From Pyricularia pennisetigena (lineage: Eukaryota; Ascomycota; Sordariomycetes; Magnaporthales; Pyriculariaceae), in NCBI RefSeq assembly GCF_004337985.1, contig NC_043742.1, positions 5,966,983 to 6,030,982 of the forward strand: a stretch of DNA of 64,000 bases, in the 5' to 3' direction. How positions within the stretch are numbered: position 1 is the first letter of the stretch; each line of letters begins with the position of its first letter. The notes under the pieces are model-generated. The model had not been told where the DNA came from, did not search any database, and worked only from the letters and a program-made list of their open reading frames with translations. A program made the translations under genes and the position numbers. Shown here in pieces: positions 35,201 to 47,631 of this stretch.

Positions 35201-37239
35201 TCTGTAACCACCACCGCTGGGGAGAGGAAGCAAATGCAAATCAATAATGGAATTGAACTGCTGATGATTCGTCACACTGTACGTAGTATTTGGTCAAGTG
35301 CAATCACGTATTACAGCGTAGCAACTGGTAGCGAGACAGGACTAGTCAAAGTCCATTACTACCCACCTAGTAGCCAAGGAAAACGGAGCTAGCGATTTTT
35401 TTTTCGACATTGGAGCTTGACTCGATCTCCACTGTATTATCCCCAAACTACAAGCTTTTGGTAGCAACCTACCACATTTTTTTTTTTAGCGCTCATGCTG
35501 CAAGGCGCCGTCGAATAACAAACAAAAAGAAGGGGAAAACAACAAGCCTCCGAGGAAGACGAGGAATTATCTAGAACCCATGTTAGTTAATACATTGCAG
35601 GTTGCAGCTGTCGGTAAAGGTAGTTTTCGTAGATGACCAAACAAATGCAAATAGACAAACAAGGAAAGGTCTAAAGCCTTTAGGTGTCTAGGTTTAGGTA
35701 CGTACTCGTTAGCTCATGTGCTTGCATGCAGCGCAGTCACTCATAATTGCACCCGACAGGTACTGTACATGTACATAAAAAATCTTATTGTATAGACGGA
35801 CAAAGTAGAGAGGAGAGTAGCTAGGGTCAATCACGTGACCGTTTCATGGCTCCGACGGCGACTGAAACTGCGGGTCAAGGAAGGGGCCGTGGGCTCGCGC
35901 TTCGGTTTTGAAATATGAAGAAATTGATACCAAACCGGGACAATCCTGGTAGGTAGCTCGTCGCAAATGCCCGGATATTTCCTACCAAGTGGGCAGGGAA
36001 CAGCGGCTGAGGCATTTTTTACAACTGGTTTGTCCTTTTATCGCCAAACCCCAGCGACCAACCAACAACCAGGAACGGAACGGCAGACAGCACATCACAC
36101 CCACCATCTAACTACAAGGCGAGGTACCAGGCCAGGAGCCCCATATTGACAGAAATGGAGTCAGTCCAATTGCTCCTGTTGTTGCACCCCGTTGGGGAAT
36201 GAGAGTCAAGTGGAGAACAATCCAGGTACCAACCTACGTAAGGTAGTAGGCAAAAAGACGTCGAATGCAGCCGTGCGCATCCAGGGTCTCTCTCCATGGT
36301 GACATCAAAAACAAGTCGGCCAGGATTGCTTGGCTTTTGCCGCGTATGTCCCGCAGCTTACCATTGTCGTCAGCCAGCCAGCAAGCCAGATGTGTGCCCC
36401 TTCAAAGGCCGCTCGACCCGTATATACAAATCAAAAAAAACGAGCTGCACCAAAGCCGACTAGCTCGCTGCGACTAGTCCGATATGGAGTTGCAGCTAAT
36501 TACATGGCAGTAGGTACAATGCCCACATGTAATACTGGATGGACCACACCGGACCCTCTACTCGCAGTGTGGACACCAGTCGTCTGAACATTGACGCCCG
36601 CACCCCGGTCATATCAAGGAGGAAAAAAAAAATAAAGCAAAGAAATAAACAACAGACCGAGGTCTGTGTTTTGGGTGTGGGATACGACTCCTGCGACTGT
36701 TTTGGGTGACCCTTGACCAATGTCAGTAAGTCAGACCGAGTTGGGAAACGTCGGAGACCCATTCGAACCCAGTACCAGCATTTGGGGTTCGGTCATACAT
36801 ACCACCTACCGTTTGGATCTACACAAACGGCCAAAAATGATAACCCAAAGCAGATAAAAAAAAAAAAAAAAACCAGAAAAAAATAAATAAAAAAATATGG
36901 AGGGCTGGATCGTACTCTGGGGCTGCCGACTCATGCAGCCACCAAGTATAAGACCAAAGCATCTGCACGCCATGTATCTCTCCCTTCACATCCCGCAACC
37001 TCTTCGCCTGCGTCTTATTCACCGGACCTGCTTTCATCTCTACGCGGCTGGTTTGTGTGCGCCATTTGTTTGCTGGCCTTGCCACACATCTTTTGTTTTT
37101 GCTATTTAAAGAGTGCTCGGTGCTGCCCTCACCCCATATTCCTTGTGAGCAGCTGGACTGTCATCTCTCCACATTCATCCTAATCACCGCACGCACTTGC
37201 ACTCTTTCTTGCAAAGAAGAACCCATCACATAATTCAAG
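32277..37239. other. 5-kb divergent intergenic region DBP9-H+-ATPase
   Basis: No coding gene is supported; the longest open frames (for example about 34.0-34.6 kb, +) have no recognisable protein character. The region holds a T22 tract (32438-32459), an A17 tract (36856-36872) and two copies of the GTACAGTAC-type 9-mer (33639, 35760). The last 120 bp before 37240 is a CT-rich leader. The length fits the extended promoter of a highly expressed ATPase. Confidence 0.5.
37103..37110 (+). promoter_or_regulatory. TATA-like box of the H+-ATPase gene
   Basis: TATTTAAA lies 130 bp upstream of the start codon and is followed by a pyrimidine-rich leader with no ATG. Position and context fit a core promoter. 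Confidence 0.5.
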
Positions 37240-40200
37240 ATGGCGCCTTTCAAGAAGATGTTTGGCAAGAGACTATCGCAGTCTGAGCCAGTAAACACCG
37301 AGGACCCTGACCAGGATCTGGAAACCGGTCAGTTCATCAACCTCCGTGGAGGCGGCAGCGACCCTGTCCCTGCTACAACCTCGCAGGCGCCCGCGTCCAC
37401 TGGCGCCGCACCAGCCGGCCAGGAGAACCCCTACATGGACGAGTACCAAGCGTAAGTCATTATATTTGATGATAGAACTAAACAGCAACAAGAACAACAT
37501 CAACACCAAGGCGCCCAGCTAGCGGCAGGCAACACATGTAATAACACGTGCTCTCAATACAGACTCATCCGATACATCGACACCTACCGGGATCCTCGCG
37601 AGAGCCAGGCCGAGGAGGAGCTCGAGACTGGTGAGGCCAAGAAGGCCCCGTGGTGGGCTTTCTGGAGGCCCAAGGGCGCCACCAGGAACCTTTCCGAGTT
37701 CAACACCCCCGCCGAGTGGCTCAACACCAACATCTCGAGCGGTCTTGACTCCCTCGAGGTCGAGAGGAGACGCAAGTACTCGGGATGGAACGAGCTCACC
37801 ACCGAGAAGGAGAACATGCTTCTCAAGTTCATCGGTTTCTTCCAAGGTCCCATTCTCTATGGTACGTGATTGGTCGGCTCTGGATTTCTACTTTGCTGCG
37901 TTCGAAATGGCGATCAACCAACTTACTCGATATTCTGTTCTTTATAGTCATGGAGGCTGCTGCCATTCTGGCATTTGCGCTTCAAGACTGGCTTGATGCC
38001 GGTGTCATCGTCGGTATCCTGCTGCTTAACGCCGTCGTCGGTTGGTACCAAGAGAAGCAGGCCGCCGATGTCGTCGCCTCCCTTAAGGGTGACATTGCCA
38101 TGAAGGCCCGTGTCGTCCGTAACGGCAGTGAACAGGAGATCCGCGCCAGGGAGCTTGTTCCTGGTGACATTGTAAGCCGAACCGATCAGCAAATATGTCT
38201 CCCAATGTCTCCGCAGTCACTAACCAACCAACCAACCATTCCAACAGGTCATCATTGAGGAAGGTCACGTTGTTCCCGGCGATGCTCGTCTTATCTGCGA
38301 TTACGACAACGCTAGGGATGGCTTTGCCCAGTACCAGGCTGAACTCAACGCTCAGGACATCACCAGCCCCCGCGGCGAGAAGTACGAGTCTGAGGACGAG
38401 GATGGCACCCCCCACGTCGGCCACGCTATTGTCGCCATTGACCAGTCTGCCATCACTGGAGAGTCTCTCGCCGTCGACAAGTACATGACCGACACCGTCT
38501 ACTACACCACCGGATGCAAGCGCGGAAAGGCCTATGGTATCATCACCCACGGTGCCCAGGCCTCGTTCGTCGGAAAGACCGCCTCGCTCGTCCAGGGTGC
38601 CCAGGACCAGGGTCACTTCAAGGCCATCATGAACTCGATCGGTTCTGCTCTCCTCGTTCTCGTCGTCGTCTTCATCCTCGCAGCCTGGATTGGTGGCTTC
38701 TACCGCCACTTGGCCGTTGCCTACCCCCAGGACAGCTCCGTCAACCTGCTTCACTACGTTCTCATTCTGCTCATTATCGGTGTCCCCGTCGGTCTGCCCG
38801 TCGTTACCACCACTACCCTCGCCGTCGGTGCCGCTTACCTGGCCAAGGAGAAGGCGATTGTCCAGAAGCTCACCGCTATCGAGTCGCTTGCAGGTGTCGA
38901 CATCCTCTGCTCCGACAAGACTGGTACCCTGACCGCCAACCAGCTTTCGGTCCGTGAGCCGTTCGTCATGGAGGGCGTTGACATCAACTGGATGATGGCT
39001 GTCGCTGCTCTCGCCTCGAGCCACAACATCAAGTCCCTCGACCCCATCGACAAGATCACCATCCTCACCCTCAAGCGTTACCCCAAGGCCAAGGAGATCA
39101 TCTCTGAGGGCTGGACCACCGAGAAGTTCACCCCCTTCGACCCCGTCTCCAAGCGTATCACCTCCATCTGCAACTACAAGGGCGTCAAGTACACTTGCTG
39201 CAAGGGTGCCCCCAACGCTGTACTGGCCATCAGCAACTGCACCGAGGAGCAGAAGCGCCTCTTCAAGGAGAAGGCCACCGAGTTCGCCCGCCGTGGTTTC
39301 CGTTCGCTCGCCGTTGCCGTCCAGGAGGCCGATGGCCCCTGGCAGATGCTCGGCATGCTTTCCCTCTTCGACCCGCCCCGTGAGGACACCGCCCAGACCA
39401 TCGCTGAGGCTCAGGCTCTCGGTCTCTCCGTCAAGATGCTTACTGGTGACGCCATCGCTATCGCCAAGGAGACCTGCCGCATGCTTGCCATGGGTACCAA
39501 GGTTTACAACTCGGACAAGCTCCTTCACAGCGACATGGCTGGCAGCGCCATCCACGACCTCTGCGAGCGCGCCGACGGTTTCGCCGAAGTCTTCCCCGAG
39601 CACAAGTACCAGGTCGTCGAAATGCTCCAGCAGCGTGGTCATCTCACTGCCATGACTGGTGACGGTGTGAACGACGCCCCGTCTCTGAAGAAGTCCGACT
39701 GTGGTATCGCCGTCGAGGGTGCCACCGAGGCTGCCCAGGCCGCTGCTGACATCGTCTTCCTCGCCCCCGGTCTCGGAACAATCGTGTCGGCCATCAAGAT
39801 CTCGAGGCAGATCTTCCAGCGCATGAAGGCTTACATCCAGTACCGTATTGCTCTCTGTCTGCATCTCGAGCTCTACCTCGTGACGTCGATGGTAAGTTTA
39901 GACCTTCACTTGCTACAAAACTCATGTTTGAACAACCTGCTAACGTGTCTTTTTTTTTTTTCAGATTGCCATCAACGAGACCGTCCGTGCCGACCTCATC
40001 GTCTTCCTGGCCCTGTTTGCTGATCTTGCCACCATCGCCGTCGCCTACGACAATGCCCACTACGAGCGCCGCCCCGTCGAGTGGCAGTTGCCCAAGATCT
40101 GGATCATCTCCGTCGTCCTCGGTACTCTGCTCGCTATCGGCACCTGGATCCTTCGTGGCACCTTATGGCTCGAGAACGGTGGTATCATCCAGCACTACGG

Positions 40201-40678
40201 TGGTATCCAGGAGATTCTCTTCCTCCAGATCTCCCTCACCGAGAACTGGCTGATCTTCGTCACCCGTGGCTTCAACACCTTCCCCTCCTGGCAGCTCATC
40301 GGCGCCATCTTTGGTGTCGACATCCTCGCCTCGGTGTTTGCCGCTTTCGGTTGGTTCTCGGGCGGCCTGGGTGAGGCCTCGACCCCCGCCAGCATGGCCA
40401 AGAACCTCTCGGAGAACGGCGCCGTCGACATCGTCACCATCGTCTTGGTCTGGATCTACTCTATCGCCGTCATCATCGTTATCGGCATTGTCTACTACGT
40501 CATGACCGGCTGGAAGCGCCTCGACGACCTCGGCCGCAAGAAGCGCTCCGCCCAGGACACCATGATGGAGAACATCCTCACCCACCTCAGCAAGGTCGCC
40601 GTCGAGCACGAGGTCGACGGTCGTGGCGGCAACCGCTACTACCTTGCTACCAAGCAGATTGTCGAGGAGGAGGAGTAA
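37240..40678 (+). CDS. Plasma-membrane proton-pumping P-type ATPase
   Basis: Five exons: 37240-37451, 37563-37861, 37948-38171, 38248-39891 and 39965-40678, giving 1030 residues. Introns of 111, 86, 76 and 73 nt are all GT-AG and in frame. Family role: a P3A ATPase that pumps H+ out of the cell to power nutrient uptake. Visible features: the dephosphorylation loop ITGES, phosphorylated Asp468 in DKTGTLT, TGDGVNDAP at about 715, and ten expected membrane helices. A C-terminal segment (RSAQDTMMENILTHLSKV) resembles the regulatory tail. The N-terminus is about 100 residues longer than classical Pma1 (about 920), with an acidic GGG-linker region and a WWAFWRPK patch, and core sequence differs clearly from Neurospora Pma1. 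I infer the second, Pma2-like fungal clade, so I give no symbol. Codon usage is strongly C-ending, suggesting high expression. Confidence 0.93.
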
Positions 40679-41632
40679 ACTCCAATCCACTCTGGCACTG
40701 CATCCACATAGTATTACACTACAATTTTCCTTTTACAAAAAAAAAAAAAAAACTATACAAAAGCACAAAAAAAAGACAGGCCTTTTTGCCTCAATTGTAT
40801 ACCCTGATTTATTTTTTTTCATTTGTAGGGGTTTGTATTGGGTACCCCCGGGTTTTCTTGGCGGCGTTCAACATATGCATAGGAGGCAAAACATTTTAGA
40901 CTATGGGGGGGTTTGGGGCGCTTTGCAGCGATCAAATAATTTTCTTTTCTTCAATAAACAGAGTTAAACACACAATTGTTAGATGCCGCCTCTTCCACTT
41001 GTGATTTTTGTTCTATCCCAAGTCAGCACCGGAAACGCACCGCAGGAACCTTGAGTTATGTATGTGTGCCCTCTTTTCATACTGCACGGATAACAGCCCC
41101 ACTCGGTATTTAAAAAAAAAAAAAAAAAAAAAGGGCTCAAGTTATGGTTGCCAACAAATCATACATACAGATGACCCCTCCAAATTTACAGTAGGCATAG
41201 CCCTGCTCCCGCCCTTGCACAGCAAAACGGAACTCTCTGTATTTGGGCGCTGAGTAGAGTTGCATTATAATACGGTAGGTACAAAACAAAAACAAGCATT
41301 CGGACTAAAGCTTGGGCGTAGGATCATTCATTCGGTTGGACCGATCATGTCCCGCCCCACTTGCACTGCACCTTCATTCATGGAGGGCGTGATTTGTGTT
41401 GCACGCATGATCTGAAGTTGGGTGGATTGATGCAATTAATCAAACATGTTGATTCAAACCAAGTGCACGAGGAAAAAAATCCAGTTACACTGACAAAACC
41501 GAGCAAGTTATATTTCACCAAGAATACGGTGAATAATAACAAAAGAGATAGATAGCCTTGCCCTCATACCAACAAAAATAAAATAACCAGCTTCACTACA
41601 TTCGTCTTTTTCTTCACAAATTTCCATGATAT
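40679..41632. other. Convergent spacer H+-ATPase-UTP10
   Basis: Facing 3' ends. Contains A16 (40737-40752) and A21 (41112-41132) tracts. No gene was found. Confidence 0.7.
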
Positions 41633-44600
41633 TTACTGCAACATGGCATCCAGGCTCTCTCCCAGAATGGCCTCGATCTTTGTGATCCAGCGATGCGTCT
41701 CCTTCTCGACGTTCTCGTCATCGTCGTCCTGAAGCTCGCTAATGTACGGCAGCATCTCAGAAAGCATCTCGAGCCAGTCCTCGCCCAGCGTGTCCGTCAG
41801 CGACTGCTCGCAGCGGACAGCCGCAAGCCTGACTGCGGCAGATGGTGATCGCAGGCGCTTGAGCACCGCTGTGTTGAGCTCCTTGCGGTGGTCGCGCGAG
41901 GCCGCCGCCTCGGCCAAGCCCACGACGGCATTTTGCACCAGGTCGCCACCAGGGAGCTCTCCAAGTGCGGCGGCGTGATCGAACTGCTCCACCAACAGAC
42001 CTGAGACGGCCTCGAAATGGGCGGGAACCTGCCAGAAGCCGCCGCTGTCGTGCTCGAAACACTTGGCCAGCGTTTTCAGTACCAGTTGCCACAGCTCCCG
42101 ATCCTCCATTTTGGACGGATCTGATGCCTTGAGGATGGCCGTGGCGTCGTCAATGATATATGATGCGTAGCCTGCCACAACGTCCTTGAGGTTGTCAAAG
42201 AAGGCCAAGAGGAAGCTGTAGACGCTTTGGTGGCGCAGAACCCTGCCAAGCTTATCGTCCTTAGGCAAACCAGTAGCCACCCACTCCATCAGCTGAGTAA
42301 ACACAGTGCGGAACTTGCTATCGTTCAGCTTGTAGATCATCTTCAGGGCGACATCATTGATCAATGCCTCGATCTCGGTCAGCTTGGCCAGGGCGGCAAT
42401 GCTGACTGTGTCTTTGGACTGTACATTCCGCCGAAGGTCGAGAGCACTGAGGAATATGGTGGAAAGTGTTGAGATGTGCTTTGCAATGATAGCGCTGGGG
42501 TGTTTGTCTAACACAGTTGCCAGAAGCTTCAAGTATTCCTCCACGGCCTGATTCGAGCCGTTAGCGTTGTCCTTCAAAAAGATATAGTGCATATTTTTGC
42601 AACAGCCCAAACATAGTCAGAGTGTACTCACAGAGAAGCCGGCGTTGACGGCGTGGGTCCAGTTTTGCTCCAGGGCTGCCAACATAGTATTCGCGTCGAC
42701 CTGGTTCGCCAGGAGCTGCAAGCAGCCGAATCTGGCCTGCAAGCTCTCATCGCTCAGGCTGGCTTCGGCTGAAATGTTGGAAATCTCTAACAGTTGGGCA
42801 ATGTAAGTCTTGGTCAGCATGTACGGGACATGCACAGCCAAGGACTCAAAGAATGAGTAGACAGCGTTGTGAAGCGCAGGCTCCTTCTCGCCCTTGAGGC
42901 TTTCAGAGAGATAAGAGAGTGCCTTGGGAAGTGAAACCGGCAGGGTTGGCACGATGCCATCTTGCAGTACATCCACCAAAGATGCAAGGCAAAGAAGAGC
43001 CATGACGCGGAGGCGCTTGTCAGGCTGGCCCAGGCAGCAGTCGCCAGCAATGGTGGTGGCCGCAGCAGCAACCGCCTCCAGATCTTTCTTGCCGTACTTC
43101 TCGGCGATCTTGTCGACGCACGCCACGGCGGTGTGCTTGTATGCGATATCATCGGAATCACGTATGACTGCTGTGAGCTGCGGCAGGAACGCAAGCAGGA
43201 CTGTTCGGGAGTCTGCATCCGTATTGCTTTCCTGTCCCACGCGAACTTCGAGGGTACGAAGAACCTTTTGCCGGAGGCTGATGCTTGGGCGGTCAAGTAA
43301 GTTCTCGACGGCCTTGATGAACTCGCCGATAGAGAGGAGATTGAGGAGCCCCGCAAGGGTATCGCTACACCGTGCATGTAGAGCTTTGTTGGCCTTGACA
43401 GTCTCTGCCAGGGTGAGTATCTTCTCCAGGAGGGACGCGTAAAGCTCTCTGAACTTGGAAGCCTCCATATCATCTCGCCCCGCAAGCTGGCTGACCTCGG
43501 CGCGCAACTGTCGGCTAGAGAGGACCTTGGGCAGCAGCGTGAGCTCCTTAAGCGCAGTCTTGTGCAGGTCCTGGTCGTCGTCCGTGTTTCTGTTGAACAG
43601 ACTAGCGGCCAGAGTGGGTTTGGGCTGCAGACAGTCGCTGACCAGGTCCAAGAGCATGACCAGCGATTGCAGCTGAACCTCCACGCCGAAAGAGTTCATC
43701 AAGTCCTTGCAGAAGGCAACCATGCTATCCGTCGTTCCGTACTTGTCGACAAACATGGCAACCAGGGCAGCGAGGAAGTCCTTTGGACCTAGGTTCTCGA
43801 TCAGAGAGATGAACATGTCACGCTTCCTGTGCGACGGGATGTGCTCGTAGGCGATGACGAAGCTCGATAAAAGCTCTGCGGCGCTGGCAACAAGATTCCT
43901 GCGGCTCTTGCGGAACGTCTCAACGAGGGGTGGGATGACTTCCTTAATTGTCTGCACCACAACGTGTGCAGAATAGTCATCGCTCTGCCGAAGAACGGAG
44001 CCGCCCATAAAAGTGAAGATTGGCATTACGCTGTGAAGCACAACATCAGGTGCTGTGTTGGCAAGGCTGGCGACGAGCAGCAGCGCCGAGTTCTGGACCG
44101 CAGGGCTCGATGACTTCTGGATACACTGAACAAGCACATCGCCATGGCCAACAGAGGTATCGATCTTCAGAGACTTGTTGTTCTTGTAAGTTGGCATCAT
44201 GGCCAAAAGGCTGCTCAGCACCAGGTTTTGTAAATAACCTAGCTCGGATCCAACCTGAGAGCGAAGCACTTGGAGATCTGCCAATGTCACAAAGAGACTC
44301 TGGAGTAGTTCAGGGTGCTCTGCTGGCTTGGATCCCTCGACAAGTTGAAGTACGAATGTCACCTTGTTCAGCGCTGCCTTGACTGCGTTGGTGGCCTGCA
44401 ACGACACCCCGCGGCTGTGGTCAGAGCTGCTAGTACGCCTGCGCTTGGTTGCGGGCGAGTCGGTTGTGATCTTTGGAATGTCTTGAAGAGACTCGAGGAA
44501 GGCATTGAGGATGTTGGTTGTGAGATCTACGTTCCTCAGGAAGTCGGCAGCCTCCTCAGAGACAAACTCTGCCGAAGACCCGTTCGCTGCCGGAGTTTGG

Positions 44601-47174
44601 GCGAGGTCCAGCATGCTCAGCGCCAGCTTTAGTTTTGAATCGCTCTTGATTGTGCTCCAAATCTTCTTTGTGCGGGCAAAAGCAGCTTCGACTAGGCCCT
44701 CACGGGTCCAGGCAGAAGAATTAGTGATGATTTCGAACAAGGTTTCCAGGCCAGGCTTGTCATTGGCGACAACAACATTGACGCAGGATTGGTTAAACTT
44801 GGGCTCATCGATTCTTTCACGCTCGCATAGCTGAGTGGCCTCGGTAGAAGACAGACTAGCCCACCATCGCAAGAGTGGCAACAAAAGACTGGTCCTTGTG
44901 GCCTTGGAGACGCTGTCGACTTGGTTGATAGGCTTGAGAAGACGCGCTTTTACAGCTAGCAGTGGCGTGTGGACGATATGGCTTGTTATGCAGCTGAAAA
45001 TTGAGAGCCGAACCGCGGAGGAAAGGCGAGATCCTGTAGCCGAGTCCTTGCTGCTCTGCAAGTGGGAGCGTAGGACATTTGATACGTGCTCCTCATCAAG
45101 TACGCATTCCTCCAGAGCAGGTATTACGATTTCGTGCAGCAGAGCGTGGGAGGCTGCAGGGTTCATCCACGTTTGCTCGTCCGACTGCTCATACAGCTGT
45201 TTCGAGGCCCAAATAGGCCGTTTTGCTGTCTCGGAGCCTTCTGCCTTCGGCTTGCCCAGAACGGTGATCAAGTCAGCGGCTGATCGGCGAACTTTCTTGG
45301 CTGGGTCGCTCAGCGCAGCTACACAGTATGGCATCATTGCTTGTAAATCGAGAGCAGCGCAGTCTCCCTGCTTCAACCGTCTTTTGGCCATCTCCAGAGC
45401 CGCGGAGCGAATCAAGGTTGGGTAAGGACCACACCAAACTCGCATGTAAAAGCTGAAATAGTAACTGTCGTCATGCGCAGTCTGTCGGCAAAGGAATGGG
45501 GCCTCATCAAACCTGAGAAGATCATCCGGATTGGTCGCCACCGAGAGGAGTACCTTGCACATGTCGTCGAACAACTGGTCAGGCTTCTGCGACAAGAACG
45601 ATTTGACAGAGCGCGGAGGCACGGCTAGGCGTTCCATAGCGGCCTCGAGTGTTTCTTTTGGCTCCTGAAGGACTTCCAAGTCTTTCGCATCGTCTTCAAC
45701 AGGCTTGTCTTCCAAGAGCCTGCGGGGTCCAAAGGAAGTGTCCAACTTGAGCTCTAATCCTTCAATGTCATAGTCTTCGTCTTCTATAACCTGCCGCACC
45801 ATAACGCCGGTCGCTCCTGCGCTTTGCGACAGGAGTACAAGAGTTGACCCCAGCTGCTTTCGCGCAGATCCGTCCTGGTCCACCTCGTCCGTCATTTTGA
45901 GCGCGGCTCGGAGCAGCGATTTGAAAGCAACCTTGCCCAGCTTCTCTTGCAGGAGTTCCGAGAGCAGGATAGACTTGATAATAGGTAGACCTCGAGCGTC
46001 ACCTTTCTTGGCTAATCTGTCGGCCAGAGCCAAGACCAGTGCGTAGGCGAGTTTGTCGACTCGGCATTGCCTAGACGCTTCAATGAGTTTCTGAGGCAAG
46101 TCTTCCATCCTTAGCAGGGCCTTGGCAACTCTGGAAGAGAGCTGCTTCGGGGCCCGGTACTGAGCAAGGATGGACAGGCATACAAGTCCAGGCCTGACGG
46201 TCTCGGCCGTCCAGCCAATAACGAGCTGCTCCATGAACACTGATAAAAGCTTGTCGTCAAAGTTGGCCTTGGCGGCGAGTAGAGAAACTACCATATAGGC
46301 AGCGATCTGGATATCAGGTACGTCCTTCATTGTCATCGCATCGCCCAATGGTTTTGAAACAAGAGCTATGAGGGCCAAATCATTGTCCAACTGCACTCCC
46401 AGCCTGCCTGATCGGCTCATGTCTATCCTGCCATTAATGGCCTCTGTCATAACACCAGCCCAAAATGACACAAGGGCCGGGTATTGCTGCTTATTCCTGC
46501 AAGCGTCGAGTGTATATTCGGTGATTGCCGTCAGGAAATCGCGGTGGTGGGTGGCCTGGTAGACTATGGCCGCTCGGGGCGGCGCCGTCAAAGATCGAAC
46601 GTATGGTGCTAAGAATTTATATTGCTGTGGAAGTTCGGCAGGTAGGATTGAGAGGAGAGTGACGAATGCGGGAATCGAGTGATACGGTAAAAAGGTGGCG
46701 AGGAGGGTTGAGGTGTTGAACTCATGGATCCTATCACCATGAGACAGCAGATCGTTAGGACCAGCGCAGCCGAGACAAATCGATGCATTATTCTTACCTG
46801 AAGCGTCGAATAAGCCACTCAATGGCCTTGATTGCCGGCATCAACCTCAAACGGCTGCCCACCAGACGCAAGAAGGAGTCGACACGTCGATCAAGCTCCT
46901 GGTTCTCCGCCTGGGTCATCTGTGAACGATCCTCATCCTGACTTTGCTCACTGAAAAGTGTATTCGCAAACGGGGTGAAGCGCGCATCGAGCTGGCAAAG
47001 CTCCTCGAAACCGTCTCTACACGCGGTGTAGATGGTCTGGTAGCTCTGGCCGGCGGCAACGCGTGGCTCGAAGATCAAGGACTTGCTGTGCGCCGCCTTT
47101 TGCGCCTTGACGTTCAGCGAGCTCCGAGACTTGGCGGCAATCTGCGCAAGCTGCGCAGCGAGAGAGGTCGCCAT
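41633..47174 (-). CDS. UTP10: U3 snoRNP-associated HEAT-repeat protein Utp10
   Basis: Three exons: 47174-46798, 46730-42632 and 42547-41633, giving 1796 residues, typical of the family. Family role: a large HEAT-repeat component of the t-UTP module of the small-subunit processome, linking rDNA transcription to early 18S processing (HEATR1 in animals). The N-terminus MATSLAAQLAQIAAKSRSSLN is characteristic. Helical repeats fill the whole length, with an acidic stretch near the C-terminus (ELQDDDDENVEKE). Intron 1 (67 nt) joins IRRFR to IHEFN. Intron 2 is placed at the CAG (84 nt) because a perfect GCTAAC branch site lies just before it; an AAG acceptor 24 nt earlier is also in frame and would add DNANGSNQ. 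Divergent from NOC3. Very confident in identity. Confidence 0.94.
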
Positions 47175-47631
47175 GTCTCGAGTGCCGTTGAGCGGTGTGA
47201 ACTAAGTGGGAAAGATGTTGTCAAAACAGGCACTGCAACGACAGCGACATCATAGCAAAAGTTTGATGGTTTCTGCCTTCTGCCACCTTGAATGCGGTGC
47301 CTTCCCAAAGAAAAAAAAAAATCCAAAAAATTGTCGGAGCGGGGAACCGATAAGAAGCAAACCAATTCTCTTCTCCCGATAACAATTTTTGAGCGGGGCC
47401 AGAAGCTGTTGCAGGGGTCCTAAGCTGTGCATTGAGATGGGGCGCTGCAATTTTCTCCAACGGGCGAAGGCGACAGACAGCGAGAAAGAAAGAAAAAAAA
47501 AAAAAACCCTGTACAGCATCAAGAGCAAACTGTGCTTGATCTCACAGGTATTTATAAATATCTGACCGCAAAAAGGGGGTCTCTCAATTCCAGAATACAC
47601 AGTTACAAATTCCACAGACAGCTAGCTGGTC
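47175..47631. promoter_or_regulatory. Shared bidirectional promoter UTP10-NOC3
   Basis: 457 bp separate the start codons of two nucleolar ribosome-assembly genes. It contains GAGCGGGG twice (47337-47344, 47391-47398), A-tracts, and a perfectly palindromic TATTTATAAATA (47549-47560) 72 bp from the NOC3 start. Classical PAC or RRPE motifs of yeast ribosome-biogenesis genes are not evident. An upstream ATG at 47437 on the NOC3 side lies before the TATA-like palindrome and is probably not transcribed. Confidence 0.6.

Noticed and set aside
36767..36779. TTCGAA-containing B-box-like sequence on the minus strand
   Set aside because: Flanking bases do not fit the T-arm and no acceptor stem can be formed.
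38083..39864. 593-codon minus-strand open frame
   Set aside because: Lies antisense to the H+-ATPase main exon; caused by its strong C-ending codon bias. The sense frame is unmistakable.
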